64,000 nucleotides of DNA, from assembly GCA_001970955.1 (NCBI GenBank), contig MPUH01000190.1:1-64000 (forward strand), in the 5' to 3' direction. This document shows positions 19,480-28,913 of this stretch, one piece after another. The position numbers and the translations under genes are program-made. The notes below the pieces were generated by a model. It was given only the letters and a program-made list of their open reading frames with translations. It made no database searches and was not told where the DNA came from. The stretch comes from Stentor coeruleus (lineage: Eukaryota > Ciliophora > Heterotrichea > Heterotrichida > Stentoridae). Positions within the stretch are counted from its first letter, which is position 1. Every line of letters begins with the position of its first letter.

Positions 19480-21561
19480 ATGATTGAAGAAACCAAAAAC
19501 ACTTATGAGCAACTGTTGAAAAAAGCTTATATACAAATGACAGTCGGGTGTAAAAGGAGGATGTGTTTAAACCCATATTGCTATTCAAATCCTAGCTTCC
19601 CAAATATGTCTGATCAAGAATGTAAAGATTATGTGCTACATTTAGCATCTACTGTTGAACCCCAGTTGCTTGCAAAGACTTCAAATTTTATATTCTGCAC
19701 GGAGCCAAGCTATTTTAAGTGTCACAATGGGGAAACAAGCTCAAGTAATTCATATTCGGCCCTTCTGGCGAATACAGAAAATTTAGGCGTGCTTTTCTTG
19801 TATGGGACATTAGATAGTCAAGACCCGAAAATTGATTGGAAAGAATTTCTGGGCTTTTCAGCTGAGATTAAAGGGCTTATTAAACAAGGAGCATTGAAAG
19901 ATGACTTTTTAGTCCCGATTTTAAATGAGCTACAGATCAGTAGATATGGAAAATTATACTTACCTAGAGGTTATCTGATATTATTATGCTTGATTTCTGA
20001 ATTGAACTTGTCACTGAGTACTATGGGTGCTTTGTGTGTTTCAATATCAGTGAACTCTTGGATGAATGAACAACTTGGATTGTGGGTCGATAGCTTACCC
20101 AGTGAAATTTTTGAAAAAACTATAAGAAAACTCCAGGATACATTGACTGCTAAATATCAGTCTTTAACTACTACAAGCAATTATGAAGAAATGATCCCGA
20201 TTTTAAAAACAATTGGCATAATAAACCAGTCAAACAGTCGTAAAGAGCGGGTTTCATACAGAATTTTCTACAACCAAGTTATAAACTCCACTCTTAGCAT
20301 CCAAGAAGAGTACCGAAAATGGAAAATCCCCACAAGCAATAAACGTAAAATGACCCCAAACCAAAGATTTTCTTTTCTAGACTACTCCTGGGTTATCGAC
20401 TGCACAAACAAAACTAAACTTCTCCAACATGAAAACTACGAACTTATCGAGCAGGAATTTAACCAATTTTTACTAATAAGCCTATTATCAGGAGGCTTTA
20501 CTTCACCTTATTTAAACTTAGAAATCAATCGTGAGCATATGGTAGAAGATACAATGCAACAAATAAACAATAAAGACATAAACTTAAAAAAACCATTAAG
20601 AATCAAATTCATAGGAGAAGAAGGTGTTGATGAAGGTGGTGTAAAAAAAGAGTTTTTCCAACTAATAGTAAAAAAACTCTTTGAAGAAACCACAAGGATG
20701 TTTGTGTATATTGAATCAAAAAGGTTACATTGGTTTTCTACATCAAATGATTCAAAACATTATGAATTACTTGGAACTTTACTTGGTTTAGCAATATACA
20801 ATGGGGTGAATTTAGACTTAAGGTTCCCAATGGCTCTATATAGAAAACTTCAAAACGTTCAAACAGGATTTGATGACCTCAAAGAATTTGATGATTTTAC
20901 CGTACAATCCTTACAAAAAATTATAGAGTTCCCAGGGGACATACAAACCTTTTGTTTGAATTTTATCATGGACTTCGATGCATGGGGACAAAAAATGCAA
21001 GCTGAACTTATAGAAGGAGGTCGTGATTTACCAGTAACAAACCAAAACAAATACGATTTCGTTAAACTCTACACAAATTATATACTAAACGTAGGGGTTC
21101 ATGATCAATTCGAAGCTTTTAAAAAAGGGTTTCTAAAAATCTGTGGTGGGGGGTTGTTAAAATATCTCCGTCCTGAAGAACTTGAGCTTATTTTATGTGG
21201 TTGTCCTGTTTTCGACCTTAGGGACTTAGAAAGAGTTGCTGTTTACGAAAATGGGTTTACTAGAGAAAGTTTAACAGTAAAAACTATATAGGTAAATTGG
21301 CTTTGGGGAATATTACATTCTTTAGATATAGAGCAACAAAAGAAGTTCTTGTTTTTCGTTACTGGATCTGATCGAGCTCCTATTAATGGTTTATCTTCAT
21401 TACATTTTGTCATATCAAGAAATGGACCTGATTCTGATAGACTTATGACTGCACATACATGTTATAATTATTTATTACTTCCTGAGTATAACTCTGAAGA
21501 CAAAATGCGAAGCCTTTTACTTACGGCGATAAATAACAGTGAAGGCTTTGGATTAAGATAA
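19480..21561 (+). CDS. UBE3A-like E3 ubiquitin ligase (AZUL zinc finger plus HECT), one mini-intron
   Basis: The CDS joins 19480-21276 to 21292-21561 and gives 688 residues. The N-terminus is an AZUL domain, a zinc finger defined in UBE3A: YEQLLKKAYIQMTVGCKRRMCLNPYCYSNP, with further Cys downstream. The HECT N-lobe starts with LRIKFIGEEGVDEGGVKKEF and contains LLGLAIYNG. The C-lobe lies in exon 2 and holds the catalytic TCYNYLLLPEY; C656 is 32 residues from the end, as C820 is in 852-residue human UBE3A. The end GFGLR matches UBE3A's GFGML. AZUL of UBE3A binds the proteasome, so a cytosolic or nuclear proteasome-linked ligase is likely. An in-frame TAA sits directly before the ATG. The gene converges with the FKBP gene, 21 bp away. 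Confidence 0.95.
21277..21291 (+). other. 15-nt intron in the HECT ligase
   Basis: GTAAAAACTATATAG is a phase-0 intron between ESLT and VNWLWGIL. If retained, its last three bases are an in-frame TAG that removes the catalytic C-lobe. Removal restores the family sequence exactly. A lies at position 10. Confidence 0.95.
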
Positions 21562-21582
21562 TCATAATACAATAGTCTAAAA

Positions 21583-23499
21583 TTAGGAATCTAATAAAAG
21601 CATGTCGGTAACTGGGTCAGAAACATCAGCTGTATCGATGACTATACCTTTTTCTAGATCTTGTAAAGTTTTTGTGTATTCTTCAAAACGCAATTTGGCT
21701 TGATGCTCCTTTTCGGCCATTTCTTTGCGCCAGATTTCGGTGTCGTTTATCAACTTAGCTTCGTTTTCCTTTTGGTGAGCCTCATCTTTTACGGTTTCTT
21801 CGACCCAGCGACTGTCTGTGAAAATCCCTTTGTAGATTTTTTTCTCTTTGAGACCTGATTTTTTGGTTTCTTTTTTGATTATTTGAAGATAGCGTTTAGC
21901 GTCTGGGTTTTGGCTTTCAAGTTCGAGGACTTTTAAAAAATCTTCTTGGGCTTCGGTTAGCATTTTTTTCACGAAGTATGCTGTTCCACGACGGTAGTAA
22001 GCTTTTATTGAAGATTTGTCGTAGGTTAACAATTCGTTGCACATGTCAAAAACCTTTTGTAGAGTTTTGATTTTGATGTCTTCTTTGTCTGAATCTTCTA
22101 CTTCTTTAATAAGCATCAAAGCTAAATTCATCATTGCTCTTCCTTTAACATCAATANTCAATTACAAGTTAATAAGCATCAAAGCTAAATTCATCATTGC
22201 TCTTCCTTTAACATCAATAAACTTGATCTTATTCACCTCACTAAGCTCAGCAAATCCATCTTTCTTTAATTTCAAAATTGTAATAATATCATTATAAATC
22301 GTCTTACATTCACGTTTTGTATTCGAACTATAAAGTCTCTTAGCAATTTCCAACTGTTTAAACCCTTCATCCAGTTTCTCATCAATAGTCATTTTTGAAT
22401 TTAACTTAGGAAAGCTTTCAAAATACTCTTTTACATTAACAAGCATCCACAAAGTCTCATTTTCATAACCATCTTTATATATATGATATTCAGGAGGTGC
22501 TTTAATCCAACTTATTTCTCCTCTTTGCATTGAATTTATCCCAGTAATCAATGCTTCACTATAAATTTTCCCTCCATTAAGTAAAACAATTTCTTCTTTT
22601 GGTTTTTGAAAATGATACCCATCTTCTAATCTCCCTTCTAATATAATCCAAACTTTAATCATACCTTGCATCAAAGGTCCCGACCCTTTTTTCACTATTC
22701 TTTTAATCAAATAATTATCTTTAAGATCGATTTCTTCAAGATATGGCAAGGTTTGGGGAAATACTAAATCATTCGGAAAAATTATGTTTTCAATAAGCAC
22801 TTGAGCCCAAAGGGTATTTGATGAGAATTTTTGTAAAGCATGATACCCTGGTGGAAGACGTATAAAGCTTTTTTCCCTAGCTCGCATTGTGTATAAAGAT
22901 AAATGTATACCACTATGCATCCCTGGACTTATATTCCTTGTTAGTAAATAGTTTTTAGCCATAAGGGTTTCTACAACACAACCATTTTCTAAGACAATTT
23001 CATAATTATAAACAACTTTTGCAGTCACATTCGCAGTTTTCCCTATACCTTCTTCAACAACTCTTTTAATAACTCCTGGACCTTTAACAATTTTATGTTC
23101 CCTTAAAAAAGGCATAAACTGAGGCAAACTTAATAAGTCAGGGGTAAAATCAGCAGATTCTATAGCAAAATGATACCATATTGTATCCCAAGAAGCTTCA
23201 CTTACACTATGATACATATAAGGAAATTTAACCCAAGCTTCTTCACCAACTTTCATTGTCATTAGTATATTATCATAATTTGTAATAAGTGAACCTTCAG
23301 GATAAGATATGATTTTATATGTTTTTTGAGGATTTAATGATAAGAAACTTGATGAGGTTTCTATGTAAATCTCTTCTAGCATTGTAACTTTACAATTTTG
23401 AGCTAATAAACACCCTGTACCTTCTTTGATAACCCTTTTCAATACATTTGAATCAAAGTATCTCTCTTCTCTAAGATATGGTGTATCAAAAAATGCCAT
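21583..23499 (-). CDS. Multi-domain FKBP-type immunophilin with TPR domain, broken by an N joint
   Basis: Discounting the 63-bp extra segment at the N (22157), both open frames belong to one gene of about 617 codons. Three tandem FKBP-like modules each begin with a related strand: VLKRVIKEGTG (about residue 20), VIKRVVEEGIG (about 144) and LIKRIVKKGSG (about 250). Each is followed by a surface-like GYHAL or EYHIY loop. Active-site aromatics are not obviously kept, so prolyl-isomerase activity is uncertain. Three TPR-like helices follow (about residues 390-520, with YYRRGTAYFVKKMLTEAQEDFLKVLEL), then a charged tail. FKBP51/52 and plant ROF proteins have this layout and use the TPRs to bind HSP90; I infer a similar co-chaperone role. 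Confidence 0.82.
22106..22219 (-). repeat. 51-bp duplication around N at 22157 inside the FKBP gene
   Basis: Bases 22106-22156 recur as 22169-22219, with 11 unrelated bases after the N. The total offset of 63 bp preserves the frame once removed. Confidence 0.88.
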
Positions 23500-24092
23500 T
23501 TATATTATTTTTAGCTAAGGATAAAAGGGTAAATATAAAAGCCTATTTGGGGTTATTTTATGTAAAAATATGTTGGCATTTTGTTAAGATTGAATTTTAT
23601 TGTTTTTGCGTTGCTTGTGGATGATAAAGTTTTTTTTGAAATTTGATAAATGTTGATTCGGAATAATTTTTATAATTATCATGAGAGAGATAATTTTTTG
23701 ATTAGTGGATGGTAAATTTAGAATATAGATCATGAGTGATTATGATGTATTTGTATTTAGTATTAATTTTGTCTAGATTCACATAATTCAAACATTTTAT
23801 TTTTAGGATTTTATATTTGCCTTAATGCAATTTTAGTATCAGCATTTTAAACGTAATCTATAATTTTTAATTTGTTTAGTAGATTCACGAAAGAAAATAG
23901 ATATAAAATAATAATATTTAAGTACTCTATATATACCTATTTATCTTCATATCTTTCAAATATTATTTTAACCAAATCGATCATTTCTTTTAATCCGCTT
24001 CTGCTAAATCAAAAAGAGGCTTTATTTTCCCTTATATATTCATCCTATAAAATACTAATTCTTATACAAACACATAGATTTTATAATCAGAA
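23500..24092. other. Divergent intergenic region
   Basis: The plus strand is G/T-rich to about 23760, then A/C-rich up to the next start, with runs of ATA. Nothing coding is seen. Confidence 0.55.
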
Positions 24093-25100
24093 ATGGAAGA
24101 CTTAAAACCTTTTGAAAATCTTGAAGGAAGTTGTAAAATCTGTATTAAAGAGAAGAAAAACCTTAAAGAAGATATTATTTTATGTGGTAAGAAAATCATA
24201 AAACTTGAACAAAATTTAAAAAACACTAAGAAAGAACTAGAAAATTGCAATGCAAAATTGTGCGTTTTCAAAACTTATGTAAAATCAATCAACGGAGATC
24301 TTGAAAAAGCTTTTTCTTATGTAAATCCCTATAAAATCTCAGAATATTCAGAATACCTCAAGCATATGATTGAAAAAATTCAATCATATCTTAGAAAAAA
24401 AATAGATCAAGATAAAGCAACACCAAAATCTTTAGCCGATAAAGAACAAAGTGAATTTTATTATAAAAACACAGAGAAAAGGTCGCTTAAACCTGATGTA
24501 AACAAGGAATTTATAGACGAGAATCCTAAATGGATTTGGAATGAGCCTCAAGAAATCCCAAAAAACTCAAGACAAACTAAAGAAAACTCAAAAAGTCATT
24601 TTATAAACCAAAGTAAATCATCGCAATTCTTTAAAAAAAAAGAAAATGCATCAATTTCATATCATAATTCAACAGAAGAATGGGTAGCAGCGCCTCCTGA
24701 AAATAATATGAAACAAAATCAGGAATTAAACAAAAATAATTTACCCGTTCCAAGAAAGTTTTCTACTTATAGTCAATGCAATCCAATAACTACTTTGAAT
24801 CATGATGAATACCCTTATAATGAGTATCATGAAAATTTAGCCCAAAAATCTGTTGCTAATGATGAAGAATATGAAATTAATTATTTATCGTCTCAAAAAA
24901 ACTTCAATATTTCACACGAAACACTTAAAAAACAATCATTTTATAATACAAAAGATCAAAAAGACTTCGAGAGGATTACTCATTTAAATGTTTTTCACGA
25001 TTTAAATCTTATTAGGACCCAATCTGTTAAAGCTTTGAATAACCAAAGTATTGCAAGACGTAGTGTAAACTTTAAGTCTTCAAATATTACTTTAATATAA
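24093..25100 (+). CDS. Hypothetical protein, N-terminal coiled coil and disordered tail
   Basis: The 335-residue protein begins MEDLKPFENLEGSCKICIKEKK. A CxxC pair is followed by a coiled coil at about residues 25-60 (leucine, lysine and asparagine heptads). From about residue 110 onward it is Asn/Ser/Lys-rich and probably disordered, with no recognised motif. The start is supported by an A/C-rich 5' flank and by the first ATG of the frame. It carries TAA at the end. No neighbour suggests a role. Confidence is in its being a gene, not in any function. Confidence 0.7.
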   Translation: MEDLKPFENLEGSCKICIKEKKNLKEDIILCGKKIIKLEQNLKNTKKELENCNAKLCVFKTYVKSINGDLEKAFSYVNPYKISEYSEYLKHMIEKIQSYLRKKIDQDKATPKSLADKEQSEFYYKNTEKRSLKPDVNKEFIDENPKWIWNEPQEIPKNSRQTKENSKSHFINQSKSSQFFKKKENASISYHNSTEEWVAAPPENNMKQNQELNKNNLPVPRKFSTYSQCNPITTLNHDEYPYNEYHENLAQKSVANDEEYEINYLSSQKNFNISHETLKKQSFYNTKDQKDFERITHLNVFHDLNLIRTQSVKALNNQSIARRSVNFKSSNITLI

Positions 25101-25672
25101 AATAAGGCTTAAAATCTCCAGTTTTTTTAGATATATGAACCTAATTAGATTTAATAAGTTCTTTTAATTATGGATTATTTTATAAATATACGAAGTATAA
25201 AAAATTATGATAAATCTTTTTTTAATTGTATAATTACAAAATTCTTCTTATTATTTATGATATATTAACCTTGAATTAGTTAAAATGCTAGGTGGAAATC
25301 GTAAAATATTGAAGTAATAATAATTTTTTACCTCACTCAAATAATTCTTTTCACTAAATTGTAATGATTTTAATTTTTTATATTTGTATCTTTACTTTCA
25401 TTATGCCTCGCTTTTGTTTTTCATACAAAAATTTCATTTTATTATCTTCAAAAATTTTGATTTTCTCTTTTCTTCATTTTACTTGGCATTTCAAATTTTT
25501 TACTCAAGTTTGACTTGATTTTTTTGTTCTTAAAATATTTGGATATTGAAAGAGTGCGCAGTTAATACATACTTTAAATGTTTATATTTTATAATATATC
25601 GTTAATACTGATACTAAAGATATCATTTAATTACCTAATATTCAATTATAATGCACATAATACATACTTTAA
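25101..25672. other. Spacer with a duplicated 5' region
   Basis: No gene is seen. Its last 110 bp are the first copy of a diverged tandem duplication that overlaps the start of the next gene (see the repeat at 25563-25748). Confidence 0.55.
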
Positions 25673-25748
25673 ATGCTTATTTTTGATACTATATCGTTAA
25701 TACTGATACTTCAGATATCCATCAAGTGCCAAGGATTCAATTATAATG
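25563..25748 (+). repeat. Diverged 91-bp tandem duplication across a gene start
   Basis: Bases 25563-25653 and 25658-25748 align over their full length, both starting TAATACATACTTTAAATG and ending ATTCAATTATAATG, with many differences between. The second copy encodes the signal peptide of the carbonic-anhydrase-like protein. The first is a non-coding relic of the same segment. No N is involved. Confidence 0.85.
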
Positions 25749-26548
25749 TTCATGGCCTGGACTGGTCTGGGCTTTGTAGTACAATTTTGCATCAATCCCC
25801 TATAGATATCAATGCAGATCTTGCAACTGAAATTTCATCAGATTCATCTAACTATTGGTACTTAGACCTTTATTACAATACAATAAGAGTACTGAATAGA
25901 AATCTTACCTCATCAGCATCAATAACTTCTGGTTTTAGTTATAGTCCTGGAGTTAATTTTGATATTTTAGCCAATTTTGGTAATATTTATATCGTCCATG
26001 GAGATTCACAAGTTCTTTATAAAGCAAGAATGATTTCTTTTCATTATCCAGCCGAGCATACTTTTGATGGTAAAAATCCTAATGAACAAAGTGAATATAA
26101 ACTAGAAATCCAAATTCAGCATGTTTCAACTACAAATTCAAGTGATTTACTTACATTAAGTTTACTTTTTAGCGAAGGGAGCTCTAAAAACTATTTTCTC
26201 AAACAAATCATTGATAGTTTTTATAATCCTATTGGAAGTGAAGTTGATTGCACATTTGCTACAGGAGGATGGTATGTGGTAAAAAACTTTTTTACTTATA
26301 AAGGAACAGAAACTAGACCTCCTTGTGATTCAGGAGTTACTTGGGTTATTTCTACTGATATACAGAATGCGACAAAATCGCAAATTGAATTCTTTTCTTC
26401 GAGATTAAATGTGAGTAATACACAAGGAAATTTTAGATATACTATGCCTCAATTAGGCAGAGAAATTTTTAAACACACTGAAGAAGTTTTTAGTCGAAGC
26501 CTTTTCTTTGCCGTCATTTCATTAAAAATAATAGTGCATTTCATATAA
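25673..26548 (+). CDS. Secreted alpha-carbonic-anhydrase-like protein, probably catalytically inactive
   Basis: The 291-residue protein has a signal peptide (MLIFDTISLILILQISIKCQ), the family's QSPIDI near residue 42, a SEHT-like AEHTFDG and a late GTETRPPCDSGVTWVI matching the TTPPC-x-x-GV-x-W block. Two of three zinc histidines appear missing. At the F-H-F-H position it reads I-S-F-H (Ser122, His124), and at E-x-H it reads E-I-Q (Gln147). Thr of the gatekeeper triad seems kept, but its flanking residues are changed (E-T-R). It is therefore like vertebrate carbonic-anhydrase-related proteins, which bind ligands rather than hydrate CO2. The hydrophobic C-terminus (SLFFAVISLKIIVHFI) could be a membrane or GPI-anchor signal. 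Length is normal for the family. Confidence 0.88.
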   Translation: MLIFDTISLILILQISIKCQGFNYNVHGLDWSGLCSTILHQSPIDINADLATEISSDSSNYWYLDLYYNTIRVLNRNLTSSASITSGFSYSPGVNFDILANFGNIYIVHGDSQVLYKARMISFHYPAEHTFDGKNPNEQSEYKLEIQIQHVSTTNSSDLLTLSLLFSEGSSKNYFLKQIIDSFYNPIGSEVDCTFATGGWYVVKNFFTYKGTETRPPCDSGVTWVISTDIQNATKSQIEFFSSRLNVSNTQGNFRYTMPQLGREIFKHTEEVFSRSLFFAVISLKIIVHFI

Positions 26549-26903
26549 TAATAGAATATATAATTAACGTTTAGACTGAATAAAAGAAATGTATTTTTTA
26601 CAATTTTCCCTTGCTTTTATATGATTTTCATTCTAAAACTTTTAATTTATATTATTTACCTAAAGGTTCTTATAATCCGCCTATAAGTAAAAAATATTTA
26701 TCATGATCTTAAAAATTAGTTTAAAATATCTAATACATCTTCCATATAGTTTAAAAAAATACTATATTTAAATAAACTCTTAATATTTATCACATCTAGC
26801 AAATCATTCATTATCCATCAAGATTAATTTTTTCCAACCCTAATTCGATAAAAAATTCTAAACGAAATTTATTAAACTACTAACTATTCCTTATCTCATG
26901 TAC
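26549..26903. other. Convergent spacer
   Basis: AT-rich spacer between two converging genes that both encode secreted proteins. Poly-A/T runs occur but no coding frame or obvious hairpin terminator is seen. Confidence 0.5.
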
Positions 26904-27287
26904 TTAGAAACCTTTCTTTTTTGAGAAATGTTTGTGTCCTGGTAAATGATGAGCTTCACCTTCTTCAGATATGTATTTCCATTCAATAAATGATAACCTC
27001 AACTCATCAGTTTGAATCCATTGATTAACAACCGCTAAAGGAATTGAACCTTTAGTTTTTTTATGCCCTGCAAATTCCCACCCAAAGTCATTTATTGACT
27101 GTTTATCATTTTCTACGCCCATATTAACAAATGCTGAAATCAAGCCTTCTATGAACTGAGAAGTTGTCAATTTACCATCGTTATCTGAGTCTTCTTTTTC
27201 AAACAGTCTATAAACTACATTATCGGTTTGAGAATAGCATGAGATGATTAGGGTTATCAGTAACAAAACAAATTTTGGCCTAGACAT
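26904..27287 (-). CDS. Small secreted EF-hand protein
   Basis: The 127-residue product starts with a signal peptide (MSRPKFVLLLITLIISCYS, likely cut near residue 19). One EF-hand loop is visible at residues 33-44, D-S-D-N-D-G-K-L-T-T-S-Q, flanked by helices. The twelfth position is Gln instead of the usual Glu or Asp, which should weaken calcium binding or favour magnesium. A second, degenerate hand may lie around residues 70-85. The tail is His/Lys-rich (HHLPGHKHFSKKKGF) and might bind metal or an acidic surface. A luminal or extracellular calcium-binding role is likely. The kinase gene at 27.4-28.5 kb lies 107 bp upstream on the same strand. Confidence 0.8.
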   Translation of the reverse strand: MSRPKFVLLLITLIISCYSQTDNVVYRLFEKEDSDNDGKLTTSQFIEGLISAFVNMGVENDKQSINDFGWEFAGHKKTKGSIPLAVVNQWIQTDELRLSFIEWKYISEEGEAHHLPGHKHFSKKKGF

Positions 27288-27394
27288 ATTTATATAATTT
27301 TATTAGTTTAGATTTTTTTAAATAAATATCTCAGGTTTTCTGTTATTGTATATAAATAAACACACAAATGGTTTTTAATATTGATTTGAAAATA

Positions 27395-28519
27395 TTAAGA
27401 AACGTCAGTAGTTATTTCAAACTTCGGCGATTGATTATATGTAAAACCATCAAATTTTTGAAACATGTGTGAACTCACATAATTCGATGTCATGCTATCC
27501 ATTACCTTTTCTTCCGTAAAAACTTTATCAAAATTTCCTGTATCTTCTTCATCTCTAATCCTTGGCCTAAAAGGTGGATCAACTTCTTTTCTTAAAACCT
27601 TATCCCAATTTACCCCTTTAAAAAACTGATGAGTCTTAACAAGATGAGGTTCTTTCAACCTTTGTTGAGGCTATATAAAAATTACTTGTGGGTTTAACAA
27701 TTGTTTTAATAAATCACAGCTTTCAGCAGTAAAAAAGCTTTTCATATCATAATCAGCTTTAACAATGCTTTTATACAACAATTGTCTATTTTTATTGAAA
27801 AATGGTAGTTCTCCAGCAAGCATTTCATATAAAAGTACACCTAAACTCCAATAATCTACTGCTTTATCATGACCTACTCCTAACAAAATCTCAGGAGCCA
27901 AGTATTCTGGAGTCCCACAAAAAGAGTATGTTTTAAGATTTTCAGGAAGATAAATTTTTTTACTCAACCCAAAATCAGTTAATTTAATATGCCCTGAAGG
28001 TTCTAATAAAATATTTTCAGCTTTTAAATCTCTATAAACCACACCTTGTGAATGTAAATATTCAAGAGCTAGTAAAATTTCTGCAGCATAAAATTTAGCC
28101 CTGTCGACTGTAAAAATTTTTGCTCGCTTTAAATGGAAAAACAATTCCCCGCCGTTTATAAAATCCATGACCATATAAAGTTTGGTTTTTGATTGAAAGG
28201 CGTATCTAAGTTTGACTAAAAAAGGATGATCTAATTCTCCAAGGATTTTTCTTTCGGTTTTTGTGTGATCAACATGACGATATTTTTCTATCAAACCTTT
28301 TTTGATGACTTTCATTGCATAGATTGCGTCAGTGTCTTTTTTTCTTACAAGCATCACTTTTCCGAATGAACCTTTGCCAAGAAGCTTTTCTATGTTGAAA
28401 CAATCAAGATTTAGTTCGCCACTGTATATTTCTGAAGGCAAGTGGGCTAAAAATGGTTCTTGCTCATCTTCTTTGTCTTCTTGTTGCTCTGATTTAAAAC
28501 AGCGTAAACAACTACCCAT
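27395..28519 (-). CDS. AGC kinase of the S6K/AKT/SGK type, one mini-intron
   Basis: The CDS on the minus strand is 28519-27686 joined to 27670-27395, giving 369 residues. The kinase domain is complete: GKGSFGKV, YAMKVIKKG, YRDLKAENILL, TDFGLSKK, SFCGTPEYLAPE and, across the splice, LLNPQPQQRLKEPHLVKTHQFF. The C-tail has the NWDKVLRKEVDPPFRP turn, a TNFDK-like segment (TGNFDKVF) and a perfect hydrophobic motif FDGFTY, which in S6K, AKT and SGK is phosphorylated and docks PDK1. There is no PH domain. Instead the N-terminus MGSCLRC offers Gly2 for myristoylation and Cys4/Cys7 for palmitoylation, a likely alternative membrane anchor. TOR-pathway signalling is an inference from family membership. 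Confidence 0.93.
27671..27685 (-). other. 15-nt intron in the S6K/AKT-like kinase
   Basis: On the minus strand the intron is GTAATTTTTATATAG, phase 0, A at position 10. Retention would end the protein at its own TAG, deleting the last 91 residues with the hydrophobic motif. Removal joins LLNPQ to PQQRLKEP, the expected kinase subdomain XI. Confidence 0.95.
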
Positions 28520-28913
28520 TTATTTTTATATTTACATAGTTTAGATCAAATATGCTATTTTTATTTATTGTGAGATTTGATTTAGGATTAAAAAATTTAG
28601 TTTTAGGTTAATCATAGAGTGTGATATATGAATTTTTTTGATAATTTTTTTAATTGGATTTTGAATGAATATTTGCTACAACTGGGCTTTTGGATTTAGA
28701 TAATTTTGTAATGTAGTTTTTAAAGAGTTTTTATTATGATTGAGATGATTTTTTTATACTTTTTTTGTGTTTGGGTGTATTTATAGTATGTGACTTGCTA
28801 GCCTCTAAATGTTTAAATCAACAATTGTTGGTTAGTTTATGCTATGGATAAATAGTAGAGATTTTTTTAGATTCAATGACATTAAAAGAAGCCTATAAAA
28901 TCCTGAGAAGAAT
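28520..28913. other. Divergent intergenic region
   Basis: Mostly G/T-rich on plus (A/C-rich for the minus-strand kinase), shifting to A-rich close to 28913. Both promoters must fit in under 400 bp. No gene seen. Confidence 0.5.
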
